Shown here: one piece after another, positions 27,092 to 36,655 of the stretch
How the letters are laid out: each line of letters starts with the position of its first letter
How positions within the stretch are numbered: position 1 is the stretch's first letter
Source of the DNA: Bacteroidota bacterium
Lineage (GTDB): Bacteria; Bacteroidota; Bacteroidia; Flavobacteriales_E; Vicingaceae
Direction: 5' to 3'
Length of the DNA: 64,000 nucleotides
NCBI GenBank assembly: GCA_016183805.1
Contig: JACPDX010000013.1
Coordinates: forward strand, 124,001 to 188,000
The notes under the pieces: model-generated
What the model was told of the DNA's origin: nothing
The model's input: the letters and a program-made list of their open reading frames with translations, nothing else
The model's database searches: none
Made by a program: the position numbers and the translations under genes

Positions 27092-29662
27092 ATGAAAAAG
27101 CTACTCTACATAATATTATTATTATTTGTTTCGGCTCAAGCTTTTGCCACACACAATAGAGCTGGGGAGATAACTTATAAACATGTTTCCGGTTTTACTT
27201 ATGAAATTACAGTAACCACCTATGTCAAGGAATCAAGTCCAGCTGACAGACCCAATTTAGAAATTTTCTGGGGAGATGGTTCTTCTTTAGATTCTATCCC
27301 TAGAATTTCAAAAATTCTTTTGGGGGGTGATATTGCCAAAAATATTTATATAGAAAATCATACTTATCCTGGAGCCAGTCCAACACCATATATTATACAC
27401 ATTAATGACCCAAATAGAAATGCAGGAGTCATTAATATTCCAAACTCTGATCAGATACAATTTTACCTAGAATCAATATTAATTATTAATCCATTTGTAG
27501 GGATTAACAATTCTCCTGCTCTGCTTAATGCTCCTATTGATAATGCTTGTATTGGCAAAACATATGTGCATAATCCAGGTGCTTGGGATATTGATGGTGA
27601 TAGTTTATCTTACAAAATAGAAGCAAGCAGAGGAGAGAATGGTGGCCCCATTCCAGGTTATACTTTTCCTCAAACATCAAATTACATTACGGTAAACGCA
27701 AATACTGGTGACTTAATCTGGGATTCACCTATAGCTATTGGTGAATATAACGTTGGAATCCGAATTGATGAATATCGAAATGGTGTTAAGATTGGTAGTA
27801 TTTTGAGAGATATGCAGATAACCGTTGCGCCATGTAGCAACAATCCACCGGTTATTTCCGGGGTAGCAGATACCTGTATTGTTGTTGGAGATACCTTAAA
27901 TTTAACTTATCATGCTATTGACCCTGATGGCAATAATGTGGTTTTCACCGCCACAGGCGGACCATTATCCTCCGGAGCATCATTCCAGACGACCGCAATA
28001 TCAAGTAACGTAGATGGGTCATTCTTTTGGGCACCACAATGTGCTAATATTAGAAAAGGAAATCAGTTGGTTTCCTTTAAAGCAATTGATAATGGCGATG
28101 TTAATTTGGTTGATTTTTATTCATTAGCAATAAAGGTGATAGCTCCGGCACCAAAAAATTTGAGTGAAACGGTTTTGAGTAATGCCATTGCATTAAATTG
28201 GAGTAAAACCATGTGTAGTCAGGCGCTCAAATATAAAATCTATCGAAAACAAGATGCTTCCGGATGGACTCCCAGCTACTGTGAAACTGGTGTTCCCTCA
28301 TATACCGGTTTTACTTATATTGGAGAAACATCTACCATAACCGATACTAATTACGTTGACAACAATAATGGATTAGGATTAATCCCTGGAGTAACATATT
28401 GTTATCGAGTAATAGCAATTTACCCTGATGGAAGCGAAAGCAAAGCTTCTGAGGAGGTTTGTGGTCGACTATTGAAAGATGTTCCTATTATTACTAATGT
28501 GAGCGTAAACAACACTTCAACTACAAATGGGTCCATGTATGTTGCTTGGTCGAAACCCACAGAGTTTGACACCATTCTTTATCCCGGACCGTATCGTTAT
28601 TTAATTTATAGAGGAGAACAAACTTCCTCAACACTTACATTGATTGACTCAACCTCAACAATTAACGACACAACATATACCGACACACTGATTAACACTC
28701 AAAATTTTCAATTTTTCTATCGAATTGACATGTATAATTTAACTGCTGGAGCGAGAGATTTAATGGGAAAATCTACCGTTGCTTCTTCTAGTTATTTAAA
28801 TCTAATTCCATCCGACAATAGAATTACCTTAGCTTGGAATGAAGCTGTTCCATGGACAAATACCGAACACGTCATTTATAAACTAAATACCACAACTTTA
28901 AACTATGATTCTATAACCACCACAAGTAATTTAAATTATGTTGATACTGGTTTGGTAAATGGTGAAACGTATTGCTATCAAGTAAAAAGCATTGGCTCCT
29001 ATTCTTCGCCCGGATTAATATCTCCAATATTAAATTTCTCTCAACAAAATTGTGCTGAACCTGTTGACAACGTTAAACCATGTGCTCCAATTTTGAATGT
29101 TGAGGCGGTTTGTGATACTCAACAAAACAAACTTTCATGGACAAATCCAACCACCGATTGTGATGATGATATTTTGGGTTATAACATATACAAAACCGAT
29201 TCGATTAGTGAAGATTATTATTTGGTAACTTCGTTGACCGATGGAAACCTGTTGAATTTTATACATGAAAACCTTGTTTCAATTGCAGGGTGTTATGTTA
29301 TTACTGCTGTTGATTCTGTTGGAAACGAAAGTATTTACAGTGACTCGGTTTGTGTGGATAATTGCCCTAAATATTCGCTGCCCAATATTTTTACACCGGG
29401 CAATGATGGTATGAATGATTTTTTTAAACCATTTCCTTATCAATATGTAGAGTCGATTGAAATGAAGATTTACAACCGTTGGGGAAATTTAGTTTTTGAA
29501 AGCAAAGACCCGAATATTATGTGGGATGGTAAAAACCAAAAAGGAGGAAAATTAAGTTCTGATGGTGTTTATTTTTATACCTGCATCGTAAACGAACACT
29601 ATTTGGAAGGAATAAAACCCCGTGTTATTAAGGGATTTGTACATTTGTTGAGTAATAAGTAG
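27092..29662 (+). CDS. Large secreted protein with T9SS type B (gliding-associated) sorting domain
   Basis: 856 residues with a signal peptide (about 1-19, LFVSAQAFA). The first ~260 residues (THNRAGEITYKHVSG, then WDIDGDSLSYKIEA) match the common N-terminal region of giant Bacteroidota surface proteins. Fibronectin type III-like domains follow (about 350-760), often with paired cysteines. The last ~90 residues are the gliding-motility-associated C-terminal domain: LPNIFTPGNDGMNDFF, IYNRWGNLVFES, DGVYFYTCI. This is the type B signal for T9SS export. Probably an adhesin or surface scaffold; no enzymatic motif is seen. Confidence 0.88.
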   Translation: MKKLLYIILLLFVSAQAFATHNRAGEITYKHVSGFTYEITVTTYVKESSPADRPNLEIFWGDGSSLDSIPRISKILLGGDIAKNIYIENHTYPGASPTPYIIHINDPNRNAGVINIPNSDQIQFYLESILIINPFVGINNSPALLNAPIDNACIGKTYVHNPGAWDIDGDSLSYKIEASRGENGGPIPGYTFPQTSNYITVNANTGDLIWDSPIAIGEYNVGIRIDEYRNGVKIGSILRDMQITVAPCSNNPPVISGVADTCIVVGDTLNLTYHAIDPDGNNVVFTATGGPLSSGASFQTTAISSNVDGSFFWAPQCANIRKGNQLVSFKAIDNGDVNLVDFYSLAIKVIAPAPKNLSETVLSNAIALNWSKTMCSQALKYKIYRKQDASGWTPSYCETGVPSYTGFTYIGETSTITDTNYVDNNNGLGLIPGVTYCYRVIAIYPDGSESKASEEVCGRLLKDVPIITNVSVNNTSTTNGSMYVAWSKPTEFDTILYPGPYRYLIYRGEQTSSTLTLIDSTSTINDTTYTDTLINTQNFQFFYRIDMYNLTAGARDLMGKSTVASSSYLNLIPSDNRITLAWNEAVPWTNTEHVIYKLNTTTLNYDSITTTSNLNYVDTGLVNGETYCYQVKSIGSYSSPGLISPILNFSQQNCAEPVDNVKPCAPILNVEAVCDTQQNKLSWTNPTTDCDDDILGYNIYKTDSISEDYYLVTSLTDGNLLNFIHENLVSIAGCYVITAVDSVGNESIYSDSVCVDNCPKYSLPNIFTPGNDGMNDFFKPFPYQYVESIEMKIYNRWGNLVFESKDPNIMWDGKNQKGGKLSSDGVYFYTCIVNEHYLEGIKPRVIKGFVHLLSNK

Positions 29663-29724
29663 GAAAAAGCTGGAAGTCCGAAGTCGGAAGACCAAAGCAA
29701 ACAAGAAACTAGTAACAATAAAAC
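29663..29724 (+). repeat. Word-repeat spacer (GAAGTC/GGAAGAC type)
   Basis: Imperfect repeats of about 9-10 bases, GGAAGTCCGAAGTCGGAAG and variants, fill the gap between the T9SS gene and ribE. Related words recur at 30307-30365 and 35587-35645. Confidence 0.55.
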
Positions 29725-30306
29725 ATGTTTACAGGAATAATTGAAGGTTTAGGAAAATTAAAAAAAACAGTAGTTGAAGGAGATAACATTCATTTTACGT
29801 TTGAATGTAGTTTTACCAACGAACTTAAAGTTGACCAAAGTTTAGCTCATAATGGAGTTTGTTTAACCATTGTTGACATTAAAAACAATGAATACACCGT
29901 TACAGCAATTAAAGAAACGCTTGAAAAAACCAATTTAGGAAAACTGAACGTTAATGATAAAGTAAATTTAGAACGTGCCATGGCTGCAAATGGAAGGTTT
30001 GACGGACATGTGGTTCAAGGGCATGTTGACCAAACAGCCATTTGTAAAAGTATTATTGAAGAAAAAGGAAGTTGGATGTTTACTTTTGAATATGAGTCTA
30101 ACGAACACATTACTGTCGAGAAAGGTTCGATAACTGTTAATGGAGTAAGTTTAACGGTGGTCAATTCAAAATCAAACCAATTTTCGGTATGTATTATTCC
30201 TTATACTTTCGAACATACTGTTTTTCAAGCCATTAAAGTAGGTGATTTAATAAACCTCGAATTTGATATTATCGGAAAATATGTGGCAAGGTTGATGGGG
30301 AGATAA
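29725..30306 (+). CDS. ribE: Riboflavin synthase, alpha chain
   Basis: Dismutates two 6,7-dimethyl-8-ribityllumazine molecules to riboflavin; trimeric, cytoplasmic. The N-terminus MFTGIIEGLGKL is diagnostic, and the protein consists of two similar lumazine-binding barrels: the first with SLAHNGVCLTIVDI and ERAMAANGRFDGHVVQGHVD, the second with KGSITVNGVSLTVVN and LINLEFDIIGKYVARLM. 193 residues is the normal size. It follows the T9SS protein gene after a word-repeat spacer and is convergent with the Na/Pi cotransporter gene. No FMN riboswitch is recognisable in the short spacer. Confidence 0.95.
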   Translation: MFTGIIEGLGKLKKTVVEGDNIHFTFECSFTNELKVDQSLAHNGVCLTIVDIKNNEYTVTAIKETLEKTNLGKLNVNDKVNLERAMAANGRFDGHVVQGHVDQTAICKSIIEEKGSWMFTFEYESNEHITVEKGSITVNGVSLTVVNSKSNQFSVCIIPYTFEHTVFQAIKVGDLINLEFDIIGKYVARLMGR

Positions 30307-30365
30307 GCTAGAAGACCGAAGACAGAGGTTTGAAGACTGTAAACTGACGACTGAAGACTTCTCTT
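30307..30365. repeat. Word-repeat spacer between convergent genes
   Basis: GAAGACCGAAGACAGAGG and GACTGAAGACTTC-type words fill the gap between convergent ribE and the Na/Pi cotransporter gene. The sequence can fold weakly and may act as a bidirectional terminator. Confidence 0.45.
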
Positions 30366-32063
30366 TCACTGAACTCCCGTAATACCTTCAGAAACATTAA
30401 TAATATGGTCGCCCACTTTTTCCAGTGCGTTAAATAACTCGCTGTATGCAGTAGCACTTTTAAAATCGTATTCGCCTTTTTCCACATTTTTAAAGTGTTC
30501 TTTTCTTAAAATTGTTCTTAAGTTATTAATTGCTGTTTCAAGCTCTTTGGATTTTTCGATATTAACATCATCATAATTGCTGTTTAAATTCAAACACATG
30601 TTGTTAAAAGCATTGTCAACCACCTCAAACATATCTAAAATATTTTTACGTTGTTCTGGTGTAAACCACACTTTGTTTTCGTGTTTTCTTTCAATGGTTT
30701 TCGACATTTGGTAATAAATATCGCCAACTCGTTCTAGGTTTACAATAATCCTTAACATTCCTCTTATTCGTAAAGACAGTTGTTCACTCATTTCACCTTG
30801 AGAAACTTTGGTTAAATAATCAGCCACTTCCACCTCTATTTTATCGGTAATATCTTCGTATTTTTTTATTCTTGCTAAAGCAATGCTAATCACTTTAGAA
30901 TCTTGTTCTGTGATTAAATCTTTAACAAAACCATTCATTTTTCTGGTTAATTCACCAAACTTGGCAATTTCTTTCTGGGCTTCAAATATTGATAAATCGG
31001 GAGTTGTCATTATACCTGTATTAATATGCTCCAAATGATACTCCTCATCAAATTCACCTTTAGATTTTACAGTTTTGGTGGCTAATTTAACCAACCAATC
31101 CAATACCCAAATCATAATAGAAACATTTAACAGGTTAAATGTGGTGTGGAAAATAGCTAATCCCATTGGTGTTCCTTCAACATTTAAGCGAGGATCTACA
31201 CTACCTAAAATATCAACTGCAAACCAGCTTACTAAATTTAAAAATGGGGTAAAAGAAACCACCAACACCATCCAAGAAACCCCAATAATATTAAACAACG
31301 AATGGATACGAGCCGAACGTTTTGCATGCACATTAGCAGGTAGTGAAGCTAATTCAGCAGTTATAGTTGTTCCAATGTTTTCGCCTAACACCATCGCTAT
31401 TGCCGCTTCAAAAGGGATAATTCCGGTAAAACATAAGGTTTGAGTTAATGCCATGGTTGCCGATGAAGATTGTACTATAACTGTTAATAATGTTCCCACC
31501 AACACAAATAACACGTTACTAAAAAAGTTGGTATCAGCATATTCTCCTAAAAAATGAAGTATTTCCGGATTACTTTTAATGTCAGGAACAGCATTTTTTA
31601 ATTCTGATAACCCCCAAAATAAAATAGCAAAACCCAAAATAAATTCACCGAAATATTTTATCTTAGAGTTTCTTACAAACAACATGGGTACAGCAATAGC
31701 TAATAGTGGTAACGATAATGCCGACATTGAAACTTTAAAACCTAAAAGGGCAACCAGCCATGAGGTAATCGTCGTTCCAATGTTTGCTCCTAACATTACT
31801 CCTGCAGATTCTACCAATGAAAGCAGCCCTGCGTTAACAAAACTAACGGTCATTACAGTGGTGGCAGACGATGACTGAACAAGACAAGTAACAATAAATC
31901 CTGTAAACACACCCATAAATCTGTTTTGGGTCATCATGCTCAACATTTTTCTTAAGCCACTACCGGCAGCTTTTTGAATACCTTCACTCATTATTTTCAT
32001 TCCATAAATGAAAAATCCGAGTGCTCCTATCAAGGTTAAAATTTCTACAAATCCAAATTTCAT
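30366..32063 (-). CDS. Na/Pi cotransporter family protein with PhoU-like tail
   Basis: A secondary phosphate transporter of the NptA/PNaS family. Two inverted membrane repeats cover about residues 1-330, each with the signature Q-S-S-S-A-T (QSSSATTVMTVSFVN and QSSSATMALTQTLCF) that forms the Na and phosphate sites. Residues about 350-565 are a helical PhoU-like domain thought to tune such transporters. It lies directly downstream of the pst-phoU operon but has its own promoter region containing two groups of Pho-box-like half sites (32063-32090 and 32137-32154). Low-phosphate induction is therefore likely. Confidence 0.92.
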   Translation of the reverse strand: MKFGFVEILTLIGALGFFIYGMKIMSEGIQKAAGSGLRKMLSMMTQNRFMGVFTGFIVTCLVQSSSATTVMTVSFVNAGLLSLVESAGVMLGANIGTTITSWLVALLGFKVSMSALSLPLLAIAVPMLFVRNSKIKYFGEFILGFAILFWGLSELKNAVPDIKSNPEILHFLGEYADTNFFSNVLFVLVGTLLTVIVQSSSATMALTQTLCFTGIIPFEAAIAMVLGENIGTTITAELASLPANVHAKRSARIHSLFNIIGVSWMVLVVSFTPFLNLVSWFAVDILGSVDPRLNVEGTPMGLAIFHTTFNLLNVSIMIWVLDWLVKLATKTVKSKGEFDEEYHLEHINTGIMTTPDLSIFEAQKEIAKFGELTRKMNGFVKDLITEQDSKVISIALARIKKYEDITDKIEVEVADYLTKVSQGEMSEQLSLRIRGMLRIIVNLERVGDIYYQMSKTIERKHENKVWFTPEQRKNILDMFEVVDNAFNNMCLNLNSNYDDVNIEKSKELETAINNLRTILRKEHFKNVEKGEYDFKSATAYSELFNALEKVGDHIINVSEGITGVQ

Positions 32064-32090
32064 GTTAAATAAATGTTAAGTATATGTTAC
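32063..32090 (-). promoter_or_regulatory. Three 11-bp-phased Pho half sites at the cotransporter start
   Basis: Plus strand TGTTAA at 32063 and 32074 and TGTTAC at 32085 are spaced exactly 11 bases, one helical turn. The first overlaps the start codon. In gene direction they read TTAACA/GTAACA, the half site of the Bacillus Pho box. The position over the start suggests repression or a chance AT-rich match, so it is weaker than the paired box upstream. Confidence 0.4.
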
Positions 32091-32096
32091 CAACAA

Positions 32097-32154
32097 CAAA
32101 GCTATGGTAGTAAATTTAATTATACTAAAAAACCAATGTTAAGTTAGTGTTAAG
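32097..32154 (-). promoter_or_regulatory. Promoter and Pho box of the Na/Pi cotransporter gene
   Basis: Plus strand TGTTAAGTTAGTGTTAAG (32137-32154) is a direct repeat of TGTTAAG with 11-base phasing; in gene direction CTTAACA-N4-CTTAACA. The identical 18-mer lies before the porin gene (38113-38130). Downstream, TAGCTTTG on the minus strand (32097-32104) is a perfect -7 element. The box lies about 33 bases upstream of the -7, a sensible place for an activator. Confidence 0.65.
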
Positions 32155-32179
32155 TTATTAACGAATTGTTGAAAAAGGA

Positions 32180-32848
32180 TTATTCTGTTTCTTTTGGATG
32201 ATGTTTTAAAACTTTTGCTTCAACATAAAAAATAAGTTCTTCGGCAATGTTTTTAGCTAAATCACCGACACGTTCTAACTTTCTGATAATAGAAAGTAAA
32301 TACAAATAGTTGTGGATTTTTTCTGGCTTTGCATGTATTAATTCGATAGCAATATATGCGGCATTTGTGTTTATTTCATTTAATAAAACGTCTTTAATAA
32401 ATACCTGTCTTGCTAATTTTGTATCTTCTTTTTCAAAAGCTTCATAAACATTGTCGAGCATTAATAAAGCATTTTCATACATTTCAGTAAAACGAATTTT
32501 GTCGAGATTTTTTTGAGCTAATTGTGTGTCAACACTATTAATGTATTTTGCAATACCAACTGCATTATCGGCAATTCGCTCCAAGTCTGCACTAATTTTA
32601 AAAGCAGCCATTATAAACCGCAAATCAACTGCAACCGGGGTGTAAAGTGCTAACGCATTCTCAATGTCTCTATCGATATTTAACTCCATGGCATTTACCC
32701 TGTTTTCGTTGGCATTTATTTCATGAACCAAGTCTTTATCAAAAGTTAATACGGCATCTTTTCCTTTAGCTAATTGACTTCTTACCAAGCTCATCATTTC
32801 GAGAACCTGTTGTTTTATTTGCTTTAATTCTAAATCTAAATGTGTCAT
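32180..32848 (-). CDS. phoU: Phosphate uptake regulator PhoU
   Basis: A cytoplasmic two-repeat helical protein that links Pst transport to PhoR signalling. Both PhoU repeats are visible, with the metal-cluster motif E/D-x3-D: VNAMELNIDRDIENALALYT, and in the second half LERVGDLAKNIAEELI; the matching block of the first repeat is LERIADNAVGIAKYI. 222 residues, normal. It is the last gene of the leftward pstS-pstC-pstA-pstB-phoU order, separated from pstB by a ~100-base repeat-rich spacer, and precedes the separately promoted Na/Pi cotransporter gene. Confidence 0.94.
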   Translation of the reverse strand: MTHLDLELKQIKQQVLEMMSLVRSQLAKGKDAVLTFDKDLVHEINANENRVNAMELNIDRDIENALALYTPVAVDLRFIMAAFKISADLERIADNAVGIAKYINSVDTQLAQKNLDKIRFTEMYENALLMLDNVYEAFEKEDTKLARQVFIKDVLLNEINTNAAYIAIELIHAKPEKIHNYLYLLSIIRKLERVGDLAKNIAEELIFYVEAKVLKHHPKETE

Positions 32849-32950
32849 GTTGTTTGAGGTTTGAAGTTTAAGGTTTGAGGTTTGAATTTACTGGTTTCGC
32901 TCCTCTACGAAAGCCCCTCTTTCGGTGGGGTTGGGGAGGCTCTTCTAGCT
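32849..32950 (-). repeat. Repeat-rich spacer between pstB and phoU
   Basis: Two elements adjoin: imperfect GGTTTGAAGTTTAA/GGTTTGAGG words (32852-32887), and a GC-richer hairpin-prone stretch with AGCCCC ... GGGGAGGCT (about 32912-32942). Both types recur at other junctions. They may thin out transcription toward phoU or stabilise the pst mRNA. Confidence 0.5.
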
Positions 32951-33763
32951 TTACCCAAATCTTCCTGTAATATAGTTTTGAGTTTTTTCTTGTTTTGGAT
33001 TGGTAAATATTGTTTTGGTGTCATCGTATTCCACTAAGTCACCCATGTAGAAAAATGCGGTTTTATCACTTATTCTTGCTGCCTGTTGCATGTTGTGGGT
33101 AACAATTACGATAGTATATTTTTGTTTTAAATCAAATAGCAATTCTTCTATTTTTGCAGTAGAAATTGGGTCTAACGCCGAGGTTGGTTCATCCATTAAT
33201 ATAATTTTTGGTTCAACGGCTAAGGTTCTGGCTATACATAATCGTTGTTGTTGACCACCGGATAAAGCTAACGCGGATTTTTTCAAGTCATCTTTTACTT
33301 CATCCCACAACGCAACATCTTTGAGCGATTTTACAACTCTTTCTTCAATAAAATTTTTGTCTTTTACCCCATGTATTTTTAATCCATACGCCACGTTTTC
33401 GAAAATGGATTTTGGAAATGGATTGGGTTTTTGAAAAACCATACCTACTTCTTTTCGTAATTCTTCAACCGCCACACTTTTCCAATAAATTTTTTTTTGA
33501 TCAATTAAAATTTCACCTTTAATGTGAAATTGTTCTATATAATCATTCATCCTATTAAAACAACGAAGAAAGGTTGATTTGCCACAACCGGATGGGCCTA
33601 TAAATGCAGTTACAGTATTTTCTTTCATGATAATATTAATATCTTTTAGGGCTTGAAAGTGCCCATAAAAAACATTTACATTTCTTGCTTCTATAATGGT
33701 TTTTTTTTCTTTTATCAATTCTTCTGAACCTGTCATTATATTTTGTTTTTCTACTACTTGCAA
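32951..33763 (-). CDS. pstB: Phosphate ABC transporter ATP-binding protein PstB
   Basis: The ATPase of the high-affinity phosphate importer. Walker A is GPSGCGKST near residue 57, the Q loop is [10 protein letters not shown] (the PNPFP sequence is typical of PstB), the signature is LSGGQQQR, Walker B is [12 protein letters not shown], and the H loop is IVTHNMQQA. 270 residues; the N-terminus has about 20 extra residues, and Met10 (33736) is another possible start. It follows pstA with a 74-base gap in the leftward pst operon and acts with PstA/PstC at the inner membrane. Confidence 0.96.
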   Translation of the reverse strand: MQVVEKQNIMTGSEELIKEKKTIIEARNVNVFYGHFQALKDINIIMKENTVTAFIGPSGCGKSTFLRCFNRMNDYIEQFHIKGEILIDQKKIYWKSVAVEELRKEVGMVFQKPNPFPKSIFENVAYGLKIHGVKDKNFIEERVVKSLKDVALWDEVKDDLKKSALALSGGQQQRLCIARTLAVEPKIILMDEPTSALDPISTAKIEELLFDLKQKYTIVIVTHNMQQAARISDKTAFFYMGDLVEYDDTKTIFTNPKQEKTQNYITGRFG

Positions 33764-33837
33764 TTTTCTTTATTTTAATTCGATTTATCTCCCCATAATC
33801 CTATTAAGACCTAACAGGTTTTGAAAAAGGAATGGGT

Positions 33838-34704
33838 TTACCATTTAATTTTTTTCTGCCATTTATTTCTATAATAAACCGCCACACCATTCATCATAAA
33901 AGTAAATAGTAATAATATGATAATTGCTGCGGCAGCATTAACGGCAAATTCGTGTTGGGGTCGTGATACCCAGTTAAATATTTGTATGGGCATTACGGTA
34001 AATTCGTCCATTGGGCTTGATGGTGCAAAAGGAACATAAGCCAAAGCACCCACAACAATTAAAGGGGCTGTTTCGCCAATTGCTCTGGAAATTGCTAAAA
34101 TTACCCCGGTTAAAACACCACCTATTGATGCCGGTAAAGTTTGATTCCATATGGTTTGCCACTTAGAAGCCCCTAAAGCAACCGAAGCATCTTTTATAGA
34201 ACTCGGAACGGCTTTTAACGCTTCTCTGGTTGACACAATAATAATAGGTAATATCAATAAAGAAAGTGTTAAACTTCCGGCCAACAAACTTCCTCCCAAC
34301 CCAAATATTCTGACAAAAATTTCTAAACCTAACAGACCATAAATAATAGAAGGAACTCCTGCTAAATTGGCAATATTAATTTCTAAAAGAGATGCCCATT
34401 TTGTTTTTTTACCATATTCTTCTAAATAAATTCCGGCACCAACACCAATTGGAAAAGCAATGATAGCCGTTAAAAACAATATCCAAACTGTTCCCATTAA
34501 AGCGGTATAAATACCTGCTTTTTGTGCCCTTCTGGATGGCAAATCTTTTATAAAATCCCAATCAATTCGTGATAAACCTACCTCAACAATATTAAAAATT
34601 AAAATAGCCAAGATAATTAACCCAAAAAATGTACAGGCAATTCCAAACACTTTAAAAGCGTTGTCGATGAGCTTATTTTTTTGTGCGTTAGTCATATTTT
34701 TCAT
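33838..34704 (-). CDS. pstA: Phosphate ABC transporter permease PstA
   Basis: One of the two membrane subunits of the Pst importer, 288 residues with six hydrophobic segments. The binding-protein-dependent permease loop is visible around VALGASKWQTIWNQTLPASIGG, preceded by STREALKAVPSSIKDAS, and followed by AISRAIGETAPLIVVGA, which is conserved in PstA/PstC. The start overlaps the end of pstC by 17 bases; an internal Met at 34695 is also possible. Gene order and overlap show translational coupling with pstC. Confidence 0.95.
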   Translation of the reverse strand: MKNMTNAQKNKLIDNAFKVFGIACTFFGLIILAILIFNIVEVGLSRIDWDFIKDLPSRRAQKAGIYTALMGTVWILFLTAIIAFPIGVGAGIYLEEYGKKTKWASLLEINIANLAGVPSIIYGLLGLEIFVRIFGLGGSLLAGSLTLSLLILPIIIVSTREALKAVPSSIKDASVALGASKWQTIWNQTLPASIGGVLTGVILAISRAIGETAPLIVVGALAYVPFAPSSPMDEFTVMPIQIFNWVSRPQHEFAVNAAAAIIILLLFTFMMNGVAVYYRNKWQKKIKW

Positions 34705-35569
34705 GAAATTTTTTCTTTATCCAAAAACTAACGGTGTTCAACAAAAAGGTGAAGATGAACAGTGTGATTCCGGCAGCGAAAATTGTCCGATATTCTAACG
34801 AACCATGTGGTACATCGCCCATACTAACCTGAACAATGTAGGCTGTAATGGTTTCTATCGGAACGGTTGGGTCGAAAGTAAGTCTGGGTTGTTGACCGAC
34901 AGCAATAGCAACAATCATGGTTTCGCCAATGGCTCTCGAAATGGCTAAAATGATAGATACTATAATTCCTGAAGAAGCCGCAGGAACCATTACTTTAAAA
35001 GAGGTTTGAAAACGGGTTGCCCCCATACCGAAAGAGGCTTCTTTTAAGGTTTTAGGCACCGCATATAAGGCATCTTCACTTAAAGAGGATACAAATGGAA
35101 TAATCATTATTCCCATTACAATACCTGCGGAAAGTGAATTAAAACCGGATAATTCGGGATAAATGGTTTGTAAAAATGGGGTAACTACGGTCAATGCAAA
35201 AAAACCATAAACAACAGTTGGTACGGCTGCCAAAACCTCTAACATTGGTTTAAAAGATTTTCTAAATCCTTTTGGAGCGTACATGTTTAAGTAAATGGCA
35301 ATGGTTAACCCAATTGGTAGAGCGACAGCAATAGCAATTAAAGTAGTAAGTATTGTTCCAGAAACCAAAGGAAGAATACCGAAATGTTTTTGAGCAAATA
35401 ATGGCGTCCATTCTTTGTCGGTAATAAAATCAATAATTGAAACTTCTTTAAAAAATGAAATGGTTTCATAAAGCAACACCCCAATTATTCCTATGGTAGT
35501 TAATATCGTAATTGAAGTGGCAAACTTTAAAAGTGTTTCAATTATATTTTCCTGTGTTCTTGTTCTCAT
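34688..35569 (-). CDS. pstC: Phosphate ABC transporter permease PstC
   Basis: The partner permease of PstA, 293 residues, six hydrophobic segments, with the first at about 18-40. The cytoplasmic EAA-type loop is SFGMGATRFQTSFKVMVPAA, followed by AISRAIGETMIVAIAVG. It starts 92 bases after pstS across a strong hairpin (35587-35645) that probably lowers its expression relative to the abundant binding protein. Confidence 0.95.
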   Translation of the reverse strand: MRTRTQENIIETLLKFATSITILTTIGIIGVLLYETISFFKEVSIIDFITDKEWTPLFAQKHFGILPLVSGTILTTLIAIAVALPIGLTIAIYLNMYAPKGFRKSFKPMLEVLAAVPTVVYGFFALTVVTPFLQTIYPELSGFNSLSAGIVMGIMIIPFVSSLSEDALYAVPKTLKEASFGMGATRFQTSFKVMVPAASSGIIVSIILAISRAIGETMIVAIAVGQQPRLTFDPTVPIETITAYIVQVSMGDVPHGSLEYRTIFAAGITLFIFTFLLNTVSFWIKKKFHEKYD

Positions 35570-35586
35570 TAATACAGATAAGGTTG

Positions 35587-35645
35587 GAAGCCCGAAGACC
35601 GAAGCCAGAAGTTAAAAGTACTTCGGTCTTCGGTCTTCGGGCTTC
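35587..35645 (-). terminator. 18-bp intercistronic hairpin between pstS and pstC
   Basis: GAAGCCCGAAGACCGAAG (35587-35604) is perfectly complementary to CTTCGGTCTTCGGGCTTC (35628-35645), loop 23 bases. It lies just past the pstS stop in the leftward operon. It may be an attenuator or an mRNA-stabilising 3' structure that raises PstS over the membrane subunits. The arms are built from the CGAAGAC words seen in other spacers. Confidence 0.65.
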
Positions 35646-35660
35646 GGACTTTTTATTTAA

Positions 35661-36632
35661 CTATTTTTTTGCCACAAAATTTTTAAATTTTTCCACTTGT
35701 TTTGCAAGAATATCGTTTGGAATAGGCACATATCCTACTTCTTTTGATATGGAAGGTACTATTTCCAAGTAAAAATTAACAAAAGAAACTACTTCTTCTT
35801 TTTCGGCGGCTTTGTTATTTACATAGATAAATATTGGTCGGGATAAGGGTTTGTAACTTCCATTAGCGACAGTTTCTTGAGAAGGAAGAACCACTCCTGT
35901 TCCACTATCAACGCCAACTAACTTTAGTTTGTCTTTGTTTTCTTCGTAATAGGCTAAACCAAAAAATGCTAAACCTAATTTATCGGTTGAAACCCCTTGA
36001 ACCAATACATTGTCATCTTCACTAGCAGTATAATCACCTCTGCTGGCTCCTTCTTCACCATTAATTACATCGGTAAAATAGTCGTATGTTCCTGAAGCAA
36101 CACCAGGACCAAACAAGTGAATTTCTTCGTTAGGCCATTCTTTTCGAATCTGGTTCCATTTCATAATTACACCTTGTGCAGCAGGTTCCCATATCTTTTT
36201 TAATTCTTCAACTGTTAAGTGGTCAACCCAAGTATTTTCTTTATTAACCAATACCGCTAAGCCATCGTAAGCAACTTCTAATTCTACGAAACTAATTCCG
36301 TTTTCTTCACATGCTGCTTTTTCTTTGTCTTTAATTGGTCTTGATGCATCACTTATTGCTGTTTCGCCTCTCGAGAATTTTTTAAATCCGCCACCAGTTC
36401 CCGAAACTCCAACAGTAACATTTACGCCGGGTTGTTCTGCTCTAAATTCTTCTGCTACCGCTTCGGTTATTGGATAAACCGTACTTGAGCCGTCTATTTT
36501 AATATCGCCTGACAATGCTTTTTCATCAGCAGTAGTTTCGTTTTTTTCTGTATTTCCTCCACATGAAGCTAGTCCTAAAACTACCGCTGCTCCTAAAATT
36601 AGTGTTGAAATGGTATTTGTTTTTCTTTTCAT
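35661..36632 (-). CDS. pstS: Phosphate-binding lipoprotein PstS
   Basis: The substrate-binding protein of the Pst importer, anchored by lipid: signal peptide with lipobox LASC, Cys24. The phosphate-binding residues lie in IDGSSTVYPITEAVAEEF (Ser/Thr of the first loop), VGVSGTGGGFKKFSRG and GPGVASGTYDYF. The start at 36632 (MKRKTNTIS) is chosen since a longer frame from 36680 would put 16 non-signal residues in front of the lipoprotein signal. 323 residues. It heads the leftward pst operon, with a Pho box about 95 bases upstream. Confidence 0.95.
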   Translation of the reverse strand: MKRKTNTISTLILGAAVVLGLASCGGNTEKNETTADEKALSGDIKIDGSSTVYPITEAVAEEFRAEQPGVNVTVGVSGTGGGFKKFSRGETAISDASRPIKDKEKAACEENGISFVELEVAYDGLAVLVNKENTWVDHLTVEELKKIWEPAAQGVIMKWNQIRKEWPNEEIHLFGPGVASGTYDYFTDVINGEEGASRGDYTASEDDNVLVQGVSTDKLGLAFFGLAYYEENKDKLKLVGVDSGTGVVLPSQETVANGSYKPLSRPIFIYVNNKAAEKEEVVSFVNFYLEIVPSISKEVGYVPIPNDILAKQVEKFKNFVAKK

Positions 36633-36655
36633 TTTTGGTTGTATTATTTTCTGAA

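Noticed and set aside
29353-29361. DnaA box TGTGGATAA as part of an origin
   Set aside because: A single match inside the T9SS protein gene without other boxes nearby. Despite the parS sites, no origin is supported in this window.
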